Below are positions 44,273 through 52,836 of a stretch of DNA of 64,000 nucleotides, piece after piece. The position numbers and the translations under genes are program-made. This DNA comes from Allomuricauda sp. CAU 1633 (GTDB lineage: Bacteria; Bacteroidota; Bacteroidia; Flavobacteriales; Flavobacteriaceae), in assembly GCF_017313225.1 (NCBI RefSeq), contig NZ_JAFLNE010000003.1, positions 62,001 to 126,000 on the forward strand, read 5' to 3'. Below the pieces are notes generated by a model. It was not told where the DNA came from and searched no databases. It was given only the letters and a program-made list of their open reading frames with translations. Every line of letters starts with the position of its first letter. Within the stretch, counting starts at the first letter, position 1.

Positions 44273-45037
44273 GTGTCAGATATATTTAAGTTTTTCCTAA
44301 ACCTAATTCCAAGACCTTTACTCATACGATTAAGTTATTGGGTACGTCCTTTGATTGCCTTTTCCTTAAAAGGAAAGAATTTCACTGATCCTATTGACGG
44401 GAAAAGTTTCAGGAAGTTTCTTCCCTACGGATATGAAAATCCGCGGGAGAATGTGCTCTCCCCTTCCACGCTGTCTTTGGAAAGACACCGATTGCTTTGG
44501 CTTTATCTTGTGAATGAAACGGATTTCTTCACTAAACCGCTCAAAGTACTTCACTTTGCACCCGAACAGGCCTTTCATAAGCGATTCAAAAAGTTAAGCA
44601 ACATTGAGTACACCACTACCGATTTGAATTCACCCTTGGCCGAGGTGAAAGCTGATATCTGTAACCTTCCGTTTGGAGACAACAGTTTTGACGTAATCCT
44701 CTGCAACCACGTATTGGAACATATTCCAGATGACACCAAGGCCATGCAAGAACTCTTTCGGGTCATGAAGCCGGGCGGATGGGGCATCTTTCAAATTCCG
44801 CAAGATTTAAAGCGGGAAAAGACCTTTGAAGATGACTCCATTACCGATAAGAAGGAACGTGCCCGAATCTTTGGTCAATATGACCATGTGCGTATTTACG
44901 GCAGGGATTATTTTGACAAACTCCGCAGCATTGGCTTTAAGGTGCATGAAGTTGACTACACTAAAACACTCCCAAAGGAAGAGGTGGAAAAATACCGCTT
45001 GGCCAAAGGTGAGATCATACCTCTTGTCCTTAAGTAA
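44273..45037 (+). CDS. Class I SAM-dependent methyltransferase
   Basis: A 254-residue methyltransferase with GTG start. The SAM-binding core includes KVLHFAPEQAFHKRFKKL in place of the usual Gly-rich motif I, then YTTTDLNSPLAEVKADICNL and FGDNSFDVILCNHVLEHIPD, the motif II/III region of the Methyltransf_11 type. VMKPGGWGIFQIPQ is the post-motif. The N-terminal ~70 residues are basic and hydrophobic. The substrate is unknown. An intergenic inverted repeat follows, and then the converging apbE gene. Confidence 0.85.
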   Translation: MSDIFKFFLNLIPRPLLIRLSYWVRPLIAFSLKGKNFTDPIDGKSFRKFLPYGYENPRENVLSPSTLSLERHRLLWLYLVNETDFFTKPLKVLHFAPEQAFHKRFKKLSNIEYTTTDLNSPLAEVKADICNLPFGDNSFDVILCNHVLEHIPDDTKAMQELFRVMKPGGWGIFQIPQDLKREKTFEDDSITDKKERARIFGQYDHVRIYGRDYFDKLRSIGFKVHEVDYTKTLPKEEVEKYRLAKGEIIPLVLK

Positions 45038-45040
45038 AGT

Positions 45041-45126
45041 GTCAGTTCGAGCGCAGTCGAGAACCTTTACATGTCAAAACCTAATTCTCGATACACTTCA
45101 GCCAAGGCTGAACCACTCGAATTGAC
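45041..45126. repeat. Intergenic inverted repeat element
   Basis: Outer arms GTCAGTTCGAG and CTCGAATTGAC (one mismatch) and inner arms TCGAGAA/TTCTCGA, plus a small hairpin CAGCC-AAGGCTG. It lies between convergent genes and could also end transcription from either side. It is similar in style to, but different in sequence from, the element at 20608. Confidence 0.75.
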
Positions 45127-45146
45127 GGCTTTTACGTATTCAACTA

Positions 45147-46151
45147 TTATTGTTTTACAAAAGCTTGAAATCCAGTTGTCATGAACTCTTTAGTCTCACC
45201 GTTTTCATCCAAATAGATGATATAGGCCTCCAATTCTTCATGGTCTTCCAAAACTTTCTTGGATTCCTCCAAATCCATCGCCATAAAACTGGTGGCATAA
45301 GCGTCAGCCACTGCACAAGTATTTGCCACTACGCTGCTTGCCAAAACATAGGAATTTTTAGTGTAGCCCGTCTTAGGATTTATAGTATGGACAAACTTTT
45401 CACCAGTTTCCGGGTCAATTCTGAACTTACGGTAGTTCCCAGAGGAGGCCATGGCCCTATCCTCCAAGGCAACAATTAATTTAAGCTGACGACCTGTCTC
45501 CACTTGCGGGTCATCAATACCCACAGTCCATTGTTTTCCTGAAACAAGGTTGGTTCCCTTGGCCAAAACCTCTCCTCCAACTTCCACCAAATAATTTTTA
45601 ATCCCCTTGGCATCCAATAAAGCTCCCAATCGGTCTATAGCGTAACCTTTGGCGACGGCGTTAAAGTCAAAGCGGATAGCAGGATTTGATTTCGTAATGG
45701 TATTATCGCTGTTCAGCTGTACCTTATCCCATCCTACATAGCTCAATAAACTATCCACTTTAAGGCTATCCAACTGAATCTGTTCTCCCGGACCAAATCC
45801 CCAAGCATTGGCCAAAACACCAATTGTAGGGTCAAAATAGCCGTTTGACGCTTGGTGTACTTGCGTAGAGATATCAAAAACTTCCCGGAACATCTCATCC
45901 ACCACTATGGTAGAATCCCCCTCGTTAATTTTAGAAATATCCGAAGTGGGCACATAAGTGGACATGGACTGGTTCATTACCTGAAAAACGGAGTCAATTT
46001 CCCGCTGGTAGTCCAAGGATTCATCAGCAATATAAATAATGGAATAGGAAGTGCCCAAAGCGCCCCCTTGATTTTGGTTTTTGATCCATTCACGGGAGTT
46101 GCATCCCAATAGCAACACAACAACAGTAAAAAGAAGTACTTTTTTCAACAT
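45147..46151 (-). CDS. apbE: FAD:protein FMN transferase
   Basis: A 334-residue exported lipoprotein (lipobox LLLGC at residues 13-17 of the signal peptide) that attaches FMN to Thr residues of Nqr and Rnf subunits. Motifs include GTSYSIIYIADES, YVPTSDISKINEGD, VGGEVLAKG, FVHTINPKTGYT and the C-terminal VADAYATSFMAM. It lies just downstream of nqrFEDCBA with only a small gene between, the expected place for the enzyme maturing NqrB and NqrC. Length is normal. Confidence 0.95.
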   Translation of the reverse strand: MLKKVLLFTVVVLLLGCNSREWIKNQNQGGALGTSYSIIYIADESLDYQREIDSVFQVMNQSMSTYVPTSDISKINEGDSTIVVDEMFREVFDISTQVHQASNGYFDPTIGVLANAWGFGPGEQIQLDSLKVDSLLSYVGWDKVQLNSDNTITKSNPAIRFDFNAVAKGYAIDRLGALLDAKGIKNYLVEVGGEVLAKGTNLVSGKQWTVGIDDPQVETGRQLKLIVALEDRAMASSGNYRKFRIDPETGEKFVHTINPKTGYTKNSYVLASSVVANTCAVADAYATSFMAMDLEESKKVLEDHEELEAYIIYLDENGETKEFMTTGFQAFVKQ

Positions 46152-46511
46152 CTATATTTCAATCAATCCTTGATAATCCACAATATACTCTTCATCCAAA
46201 CACAACGGTAACTCTTGATTGGTGGCATTGGATAGTCCAACCCCAGCAAAAAAGGTTTTGGCCTCAAATTTATCGGCATGGTCCTTCACCGTATCCATCA
46301 ATTCCTCGTCATACTCTCTGGGATTCAGGGGAAATTCTACATTCCGAACCACAATAAAATGAAGCACCTTTTCCTTAAGACAAACATACTGTGGGTTTTT
46401 CTTCAGCTTGCTATTGATGGCCATAAACTCAAAACCATCGGCTTCCAGCTCGTGACCCACAATATTCATGGCCAGATTATGCAGTTCCTGTTCCGTTAAT
46501 TCTCTTCCCAT
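46152..46511 (-). CDS. Small conserved protein between nqrF and apbE
   Basis: A 119-residue soluble protein with no signal peptide. Visible features are GRELTEQELHNLAMNIVGHE, NPQYVCLKEKVLHFIVVRNV and AKTFFAGVGLSNATNQELPL. I do not recognise a characterised family, and databases often label such ORFs by their Nqr neighbour. The ATG at 46511 is the right start: the earlier codon at 46535 lies inside the terminator hairpin. Its stop abuts the apbE start. It could assist Nqr maturation or be unrelated; context alone suggests the former. Confidence 0.75.
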   Translation of the reverse strand: MGRELTEQELHNLAMNIVGHELEADGFEFMAINSKLKKNPQYVCLKEKVLHFIVVRNVEFPLNPREYDEELMDTVKDHADKFEAKTFFAGVGLSNATNQELPLCLDEEYIVDYQGLIEI

Positions 46512-46513
46512 AT

Positions 46514-46540
46514 AAAAAAACCGATGCGTTGGCATCGGTT
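46514..46540 (-). terminator. Intrinsic terminator after nqrF
   Basis: A 9-bp stem, AACCGATGC and GCATCGGTT, with loop GTTG, is followed on the minus strand by a run of 7 T before the ATG of the small gene. It lies 57 bp after the nqrF stop and could separate the nqr and small-gene/apbE transcripts, or attenuate readthrough. Confidence 0.85.
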
Positions 46541-46596
46541 GGTTTTATGATTACCTCTCGACAACCTGTAGTGCTCGAGGTGGCTTTTACTTTGAT

Positions 46597-47907
46597 TTAT
46601 CCTCCAAAGTCATCGAACCTGATATTCTCATCAGGAATACCGAAGTCTTCGCCCATCTTCTGAACTGCCTTGTTCATCAATGGTGGACCACAGAAATACA
46701 GTTCAATGTCTTCTGGAGCATCGTGATGATTCAAATAGTTATCAATAACACAGTTATGGATAAACCCAACGAAACCATCACCTTCTTCGTCATTGATGTC
46801 TTTTTTAACCTTCCAATTATCTTCTTCCAAAGGTTCGGAAAGTGCCAAATAGAACTTAAAGTTGGGAAAATTTCGCTCCAATTCCTTAAAGTGCTCTAGG
46901 TAGAATAGCTCGCGCTTAGAACGACCTCCATACCAATAGGTCACTTTTCTATTCGTTTTCAACGTTTTGAACAGATGGTACAAGTGCGAGCGCATTGGTG
47001 CCATTCCAGCCCCACCACCTACATACAACATTTCTGCATCAGATTCATTGATGAAGAATTCTCCGAAGGGCCCGGAAATGGTTACTGGGTCACCTTTTTT
47101 CAAATTAAAAATATAGGATGAAGCTATCCCCGGGTTTACGTCCATCCAACCGTTCTTTGAACGATCCCATGGTGGTGTTGCAATACGAACATTCAACATA
47201 ATCTCTCTTCCTTCTGCAGGATACGAAGCCATGGAATAGGCACGCTCCACTGTCTCGGGATTCTTCATCACCAAAGGCCAAAGGTTGAATTTATCCCACT
47301 CTGCCTGAAACTTATCTGGCGTTTCATGCTCTTCTGGGTGGGCGGTAATGTCGATGTCGGAATATTTTACTTCACAAGGTGGTATCTCAATTTGAATATA
47401 TCCACCCGCCTTGTAGTTCATTTCCTCTGGAATCTCAACCACAAATTCCTTGATGAAGGACGCCACATTATAGTTACGCACCACCGTTGCGTTCCATTTT
47501 TTGATACCGAATACTTCTTCAGGAATAGTGATTTCCATGTCTTGCTTCACCTTTACCTGACAGGCCAAACGGGCTCCTTCGCTCAATTCCTTTTTGGAAA
47601 AGTGAGGGGTTTCGGTGGGAAGTGCCTCTCCACCACCAGAAAGCACATGGCATTCGCATTGAATACAGGTTCCACCGCCACCACAGGCCGAAGGCAAGAA
47701 AATCTTTTGGTTCCCCAATGTGGATAGCAGGGAACTTCCTGAACCTACTTCCACCTGCTTCTCACCATTGATGGTAATGGTCACAGGACCGGATGGAGAC
47801 AGTTTTTCCTTGGTGAACAGCAAAAGGGCCACCAATAACAACAACAATACAAGAAATGCTACTACGGTAATTAAAATGGTACCTCCGGTACTTGCAGCTA
47901 ATATCAT
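46597..47907 (-). CDS. nqrF: Na+-translocating NADH:quinone reductase, subunit F
   Basis: A 436-residue subunit that takes electrons from NADH. A membrane helix (residues ~5-30, [20 protein letters not shown]) comes first, then a 2Fe-2S ferredoxin domain with Cys in [20 protein letters not shown] and [10 protein letters not shown], then an FAD/NADH reductase with [25 protein letters not shown] and [19 protein letters not shown]. The C-terminus is [13 protein letters not shown]. It is the last gene of nqrABCDEF and ends near a terminator. Confidence 0.97.
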   Translation of the reverse strand: MILAASTGGTILITVVAFLVLLLLLVALLLFTKEKLSPSGPVTITINGEKQVEVGSGSSLLSTLGNQKIFLPSACGGGGTCIQCECHVLSGGGEALPTETPHFSKKELSEGARLACQVKVKQDMEITIPEEVFGIKKWNATVVRNYNVASFIKEFVVEIPEEMNYKAGGYIQIEIPPCEVKYSDIDITAHPEEHETPDKFQAEWDKFNLWPLVMKNPETVERAYSMASYPAEGREIMLNVRIATPPWDRSKNGWMDVNPGIASSYIFNLKKGDPVTISGPFGEFFINESDAEMLYVGGGAGMAPMRSHLYHLFKTLKTNRKVTYWYGGRSKRELFYLEHFKELERNFPNFKFYLALSEPLEEDNWKVKKDINDEEGDGFVGFIHNCVIDNYLNHHDAPEDIELYFCGPPLMNKAVQKMGEDFGIPDENIRFDDFGG

Positions 47908-47909
47908 CT

Positions 47910-48653
47910 TTATTTGTTTATAACTTCGTTATAAGAGACTGCTTTTTCCTTGTCCTCAATCTCCTTTTTAATTTCTTTTTCCTCTTTGCTCTCTGCTTTG
48001 ACCGTGGTAGTTTCTGTCCCCTCTGGTGGTTCATTGTCACCGGTCAACATTCCGCCAAAACTTTGAAATCCAATTCCCATCAAACCTGTGATGATGAAGG
48101 TGATGCCCAAACCACGCAATGGAGCAGGAACGTTGGAGTATCTTATTTTTTCACGGATGGCCGCAATCGCCAAAATGGCCAAGAACCAACCAATTCCGGA
48201 ACTTATTCCATAATTGAAAGCCAATCCGATATTTGGAATCTCACGGGTCTGCATAAACAGGGAACCTCCCAAAATGGCACAGTTTACCGCAATCAACGGC
48301 AAAAAGATACCCAAGGAATTATAAAGTGCTGGTGAAAACTTCTCTACCACAATCTCTACCAATTGTACCATGGTGGCAATGGTGGCAATAAATAGGATGA
48401 AGGAAAGGAATCCCAGATCATAATCGGCATATTCTGGACCTAACCAGGCCAACGCCCCATCTTTCAATAAATATTGATCTAACAACCAGTTCAAAGGAAC
48501 GGTAACCCCCAAAACGAAAATTACGGCAGCTCCCAAACCAACGGCGGTGGATACTTTTTTGGATACGGCCAAATAGGAACACATCCCCAAAAAGACCGAA
48601 AACACCATGTTGTCTATAAAAATCGACTTAAAAAATAATTCTAAATGCTCCAT
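47910..48653 (-). CDS. nqrE: Na+-translocating NADH:quinone reductase, subunit E (with extended tail)
   Basis: A 247-residue membrane subunit of the RnfA/NqrE type. Hydrophobic helices span ~10-200, with the conserved Cys-containing motifs [13 protein letters not shown] and [16 protein letters not shown] and the [20 protein letters not shown] region. The last ~35 residues form a charged extension ([19 protein letters not shown]) that is longer than in proteobacterial NqrE. The role of the tail is unknown. Gap to nqrF is 2 bp. Confidence 0.95.
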   Translation of the reverse strand: MEHLELFFKSIFIDNMVFSVFLGMCSYLAVSKKVSTAVGLGAAVIFVLGVTVPLNWLLDQYLLKDGALAWLGPEYADYDLGFLSFILFIATIATMVQLVEIVVEKFSPALYNSLGIFLPLIAVNCAILGGSLFMQTREIPNIGLAFNYGISSGIGWFLAILAIAAIREKIRYSNVPAPLRGLGITFIITGLMGIGFQSFGGMLTGDNEPPEGTETTTVKAESKEEKEIKKEIEDKEKAVSYNEVINK

Positions 48654-48664
48654 GTCTTCCTAGT

Positions 48665-49312
48665 TTATGCTTCTTCTATCAATGCTCTATTTCTGGAACG
48701 TTGCACCCAGATAATGATTCCCACAACAATCAATGCTGCTGGAGGGATAATCATAAAGCCGTTGTTCTCGTAACCCAAGGCATACAATCCGGTTTTGGCC
48801 ACAGGATCGCCCAAGACCTTCATTCCAAATAAGGTTCCTGAACCCAAAAGCTCCCTAAAAAATCCAACGATGACCAAAATAACTCCGTATCCCAAGGCAT
48901 TTCCTATACCATCCAAAAAGGATTTCCAAGGTCCGTTACCTAAAGCAAAGGCTTCAAAACGTCCCATGATGATACAGTTGGTAATAATCAACCCCACAAA
49001 TACGGACAATGTTTTACTCAATTCATACGCAAAAGCTTTTAGCACTTGATCTACAATAATTACCAAAGCGGCCACAACGACCAATTGTACGATAATCCTA
49101 ATTTTTGCCGGAATGACATTACGCAGCAGCGAAATGACCACGTTACCCACACCCAGTACAAACAACACTGAGATTGCCATTACCACTGAAGCTTTCAATT
49201 CTGCGGTAATTGCCAAGGCCGAACAGATTCCCAATACCTGAATGGTAATGGGGTTATTGTCCGCCAAAGGATCTAATATCAGATTTGCATCTTTTTTTGA
49301 TAGTAGCGCCAT
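48665..49312 (-). CDS. nqrD: Na+-translocating NADH:quinone reductase, subunit D
   Basis: A 215-residue membrane subunit homologous to RnfE, pairing with NqrE. Features are DPLADNNPITIQVLGICSAL, the TNCIIMGRFEAFALG Cys motif and FGMKVLGDPVAKTGLYALG. Six membrane helices are expected. It begins 1 bp after the nqrC stop. Confidence 0.95.
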   Translation of the reverse strand: MALLSKKDANLILDPLADNNPITIQVLGICSALAITAELKASVVMAISVLFVLGVGNVVISLLRNVIPAKIRIIVQLVVVAALVIIVDQVLKAFAYELSKTLSVFVGLIITNCIIMGRFEAFALGNGPWKSFLDGIGNALGYGVILVIVGFFRELLGSGTLFGMKVLGDPVAKTGLYALGYENNGFMIIPPAALIVVGIIIWVQRSRNRALIEEA

Positions 49313-49313
49313 A

Positions 49314-50063
49314 TTATTTTTTTCTAATAGTTTCTAAATAGGGTTTGTAAAGCTTAAGGGCATCTTTGATCATGGCTGTAATACCATTTCCTGTGATGGT
49401 AGCCCCTGCCAACGCATCCACTTCGTTATCGTCCTTGTTCTCATTTAACGGGTCACCGTTGCCCTTGGCCACAGCAATACCAGCGTAGCTGTTACCGTCC
49501 ATAATGGACTCACCCACGAAATCATCCATAAAGAAGCGCTGATTGATGTTAGCCCCAAGTCCGGGTGTCTCTCCCTTATGATCAAAGAAAACGCCTTGCA
49601 CCACCATGTTTTCATCCACAGACATAAAGCCCCAGATGGCATCCCACAATCCTTTTCCATATAAAGGAATAATGTAGAATTCCTTGCCATCCTTTTCACC
49701 GATCAGTAACGGTAGTTCTGCACTACCCCCACTTTTGATGGTGCTGAGTTGCTTCTTCATGTCAATTAGATAGGCATCTTGCTTTTCTTTAGCTTCTGTT
49801 CCTTCTATGACCAATTGTTCTTTGATGTATTTGGAAAACTCACTTTCCACTTCCGAGGTAGGAACAAAGCTCACGCTGCTCTCTCCTTCATTGTCATTGA
49901 CCCCCATGGCATAGAGGATGTTCTGCTGCTTTTCAAACCGTTGGTTTTCATCGACCTTTGGTTTTAGTCCCGATGCCAAAAAGGCAAGTAGGGAACCTAC
50001 AACGATTACCATCACGACCGCAAAAACTACCGTATAGCTATTCTTTTCTGTATTAATTGCCAT
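49314..50063 (-). CDS. nqrC: Na+-translocating NADH:quinone reductase, subunit C
   Basis: A 249-residue subunit with one N-terminal helix (YTVVFAVVMVIVVGSLLAFL) and a periplasmic FMN-carrying domain. The FMN attachment site is seen as DALAGATITGNG, where the usual Ser before GAT is Ala while the flavinylated Thr is kept. GKGLWDAIWGFMSVD and GETPGLGANI are further family motifs. ApbE is encoded nearby. Confidence 0.95.
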   Translation of the reverse strand: MAINTEKNSYTVVFAVVMVIVVGSLLAFLASGLKPKVDENQRFEKQQNILYAMGVNDNEGESSVSFVPTSEVESEFSKYIKEQLVIEGTEAKEKQDAYLIDMKKQLSTIKSGGSAELPLLIGEKDGKEFYIIPLYGKGLWDAIWGFMSVDENMVVQGVFFDHKGETPGLGANINQRFFMDDFVGESIMDGNSYAGIAVAKGNGDPLNENKDDNEVDALAGATITGNGITAMIKDALKLYKPYLETIRKK

Positions 50064-50065
50064 AA

Positions 50066-51331
50066 TTAAGCTGTTTCCGTTTTTAATGCATCAACTTCTT
50101 CATCCGAAACTTTGGGATAAATGGTTGCTGTCTTCAATCGTTTCAATCTCTTTTTAATGTTGCCCTTAACCACATAGTGATCAATGGTAGGAGCAAATAC
50201 GTTCATCAGCAAAATCGCCAAGAACACCCCCTCTGGGTACCCTGGGTTGAATACACGAATCATAACGGACATAAATCCGATCAAGAAACCATAAATCCAT
50301 TTTCCTTTGTTGGTTTGGGAACCTGTTACAGGATCTGTGGCCATAAAAACAACACCAAAAATGAGACCACCCACCAACAAATGCTGCCAGTATGGGAAGC
50401 TCATTAGGGTATAGAATTTACTGTATTCGGGTAACCAACCTGCATCTACAATGCCGTTGAAAATCAATCCCATGGCCAAAGAGCCCAATACGGCACTCAA
50501 CATGATACGCCATGAGGCAATTTTGGAGAAAATCAAGAACAGACCTCCCAATATAATCAGTAAGGTAGATGTTTCTCCCACAGAACCGGGGATAAACCCA
50601 TAGAACATATCCGCCAAGGAGTACCCAGTATCTGTATTGCCCTGTGCCAAGTATCCAAGAACGGTTTCACCGGAAATAGCATCGGTGGAACCTGCTTGAG
50701 TAATTCCGTCTTTTGCGCCATGTACCCAAACCTTGTCCCCACTCATCCAAGTTGGATAGGCAAAGAACAAGAAAGCACGAATGGTAAGCGCTGGATTCAA
50801 AATGTTCATTCCAGTTCCCCCAAAAACTTCTTTGCCAATAACAACACCAAAGACAACGGCCACGGCCAACATCCAAAGCGGTGTGTCCACAGGGACAATC
50901 AATGGCACCAACATTCCGGTTACCAAGTAGCCTTCTTCTACTTCATGGCCTTTGATTACCGCGAACAAGAATTCGATGGCCAAACCTACCCCGTAGGAAA
51001 CAATCACCAAAGGCAATACCGTAGTGATTCCCACCAAGAAATTTTCCCAAGTCAAAAAGTGCTCGAACAAGTCAAAATTCGCTGGAAAACCGTTGATGGC
51101 GGAATAGTGTTGATACCCTGCGTTGAACATTCCGAACAGCAAACAGGGCACCAAGGCCATGATTACCGTGTTCATAGTTCGTTTTAGATCATCCGCGCCA
51201 CGGATGTGCCCACCAGAATGTGTTGTTTCATTGGGCGTATATAGAAATGTATGCAGCGCATTGAAGGCCGGAGCCATTTTTTTGCCCTGATACTTTAACT
51301 TCAGCTGATGTAATTTTTCTTTCATTCCCAT
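50066..51331 (-). CDS. nqrB: Na+-translocating NADH:quinone reductase, subunit B
   Basis: A 421-residue membrane subunit that carries FMN and riboflavin and forms part of the Na+ path. Helices are spread through the protein. GGTGMNILNPALTIRAFLFF is conserved, and so is PGSVGETSTLLII. The predicted FMN site reads TDAISGETVLG: the Thr of the SGAT-type motif is kept, but the residue before it is Glu instead of Ala. It lies 1 bp downstream of nqrA. Confidence 0.95.
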   Translation of the reverse strand: MGMKEKLHQLKLKYQGKKMAPAFNALHTFLYTPNETTHSGGHIRGADDLKRTMNTVIMALVPCLLFGMFNAGYQHYSAINGFPANFDLFEHFLTWENFLVGITTVLPLVIVSYGVGLAIEFLFAVIKGHEVEEGYLVTGMLVPLIVPVDTPLWMLAVAVVFGVVIGKEVFGGTGMNILNPALTIRAFLFFAYPTWMSGDKVWVHGAKDGITQAGSTDAISGETVLGYLAQGNTDTGYSLADMFYGFIPGSVGETSTLLIILGGLFLIFSKIASWRIMLSAVLGSLAMGLIFNGIVDAGWLPEYSKFYTLMSFPYWQHLLVGGLIFGVVFMATDPVTGSQTNKGKWIYGFLIGFMSVMIRVFNPGYPEGVFLAILLMNVFAPTIDHYVVKGNIKKRLKRLKTATIYPKVSDEEVDALKTETA

Positions 51332-51332
51332 A

Positions 51333-52685
51333 TTATCCTAGTTCTTTTTGCAACAAATCCAACCCCTCCCTGATTATTTGTTGGTGCGGTTGCTTTGAGA
51401 TGCATATAAATTCTGTGAGTGAAAAGTCTTCTGGTGCCACTTCGTAAAGCCCCAATTGTTCCATTTCATCCAAATCCCCAACCATACAGGCTTTCAACAA
51501 TTGAAGTGGATAGATGTCCATGGGAAAGACTTGCTCATACTGACCTGTAACCACAAAAGCTCGGTGTTCACCATTGGTATTGGTATCCAAATTGTACTTT
51601 TTCTTCGGTTGCAGCCAAGAAAAGGTAAGTGCCCTAGTGGTTGAAATTTTATTGAAAATGGGTCTGTTCCACCCAAAGAAATCGTAATCATCTCCTTCAG
51701 GAATTGCCGTAACGGTATTGTTATAGTATCCCAAATGGCCTTCGGTATTGGTTCTGGCACCCGTAAGCACATCACCATTGATCAACCGATACCTATCTTC
51801 ATTTACGCCACTGGCATATAGAAACGTTGAGATTTCAGCTCCAATTTTGGTGGTATAATATTGTGGGCTTTTAATGATGGAACCTGCCAATGCAACAATA
51901 CGTTCTGCATTGAACTTTCCAGTCAATAGCAATTCACCAATGAGTACCATATCTTGTGGGGAAATGGTCCAAACCGTTTCCCCCTTGTTGACAGGGTCAA
52001 TTTTATTGATTTGGGTTCCCACCAATCCCGCTGGGTGTGGGCCCGATATTTGGTGCAATTCAATCCCTTTTACATCTATAAAAGGTGACCTTCCAGATTT
52101 ACCAACGGTTACATGGATTTTACCCGGAGTCAATTTTTGCAATGCCAACACGGCAGCTCCCAATTCCTGTTCCTTATCCCTGAGGACATAGTCTGCATTT
52201 GCTGCCAAAGGCGCAGTGGTATATGCTGATACAAATATGGCCTTGGGAGTCACATCTGGATCCGCAATCACATCATAGGGTCTTTGCTTGATGAAAGGCC
52301 AGCCTCCATTCTGCAACAAGAAGGTCTTAATGGTAGCCGCATCCGCCGTATCAAGGTCTGGAACCTTGCTTTGGGTATACTTTTGGGTTTTATCAGCAAG
52401 AACCTTGAGGGTCAAGATTCTTCTTCTAGCCCCACGAACAATTTCCACCAGCTCTCCACTCACGGGAGACACAAAGTGCATTTCTTCGTTGTTCTTGTTA
52501 TAAAAAAGTGGTTCTCCCGCTTTTACCTCGTCCCCTTGCTTTACCAGCATTTTAGGGGTGATTCCGTGAAAATCATTTAGGTTTAGGGCATACACGTTAC
52601 TTAAAACGGCTTTGGAAGTAGTCTGTTCTGCTGCCCCGATAAGGTTGATATCCAACCCCTTTCTAATCCGGATGTCTTTAGACAT
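51333..52685 (-). CDS. nqrA: Na+-translocating NADH:quinone reductase, subunit A
   Basis: A 450-residue cytoplasmic subunit starting the operon. Family motifs are IRIRKGLDINLIGAAEQTT, TPKMLVKQGDEVKAGEPLFY, ISGPHPAGLVGTQINKIDPV, NKGETVWTISPQDMV and the C-terminal DEMEQLGLYEVAPEDFSLTE. The upstream 150 bp, shared with the divergent Plug gene, hold no clear TAnnTTTG on the minus strand that I can certify. Confidence 0.95.
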   Translation of the reverse strand: MSKDIRIRKGLDINLIGAAEQTTSKAVLSNVYALNLNDFHGITPKMLVKQGDEVKAGEPLFYNKNNEEMHFVSPVSGELVEIVRGARRRILTLKVLADKTQKYTQSKVPDLDTADAATIKTFLLQNGGWPFIKQRPYDVIADPDVTPKAIFVSAYTTAPLAANADYVLRDKEQELGAAVLALQKLTPGKIHVTVGKSGRSPFIDVKGIELHQISGPHPAGLVGTQINKIDPVNKGETVWTISPQDMVLIGELLLTGKFNAERIVALAGSIIKSPQYYTTKIGAEISTFLYASGVNEDRYRLINGDVLTGARTNTEGHLGYYNNTVTAIPEGDDYDFFGWNRPIFNKISTTRALTFSWLQPKKKYNLDTNTNGEHRAFVVTGQYEQVFPMDIYPLQLLKACMVGDLDEMEQLGLYEVAPEDFSLTEFICISKQPHQQIIREGLDLLQKELG

Positions 52686-52809
52686 ATTGTTGTAGACCTT
52701 TTGTTATCAAAATCGGTGGCAAATTTAGCACTAAAAGGGATGTTTTCATAATTATTAACCATAAAAATGGGATTACATCGAGCTAAATTCCCAAGGCATA
52801 GTTTTTGTT

Positions 52810-52817
52810 TACCTTTA
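52810..52817 (+). promoter_or_regulatory. -7 box TACCTTTA before the Plug gene
   Basis: A near-exact TAnnTTTG element (last base A) 19 bases before the ATG at 52837. Confidence 0.5.
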
Positions 52818-52836
52818 CCCGAAAAATACGCCCTAA

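Noticed and set aside
46512..46535. N-terminal extension of the small gene next to nqrF
   Set aside because: The extension lies inside a terminator hairpin with a T-run; the ATG at 46511 is the natural start.
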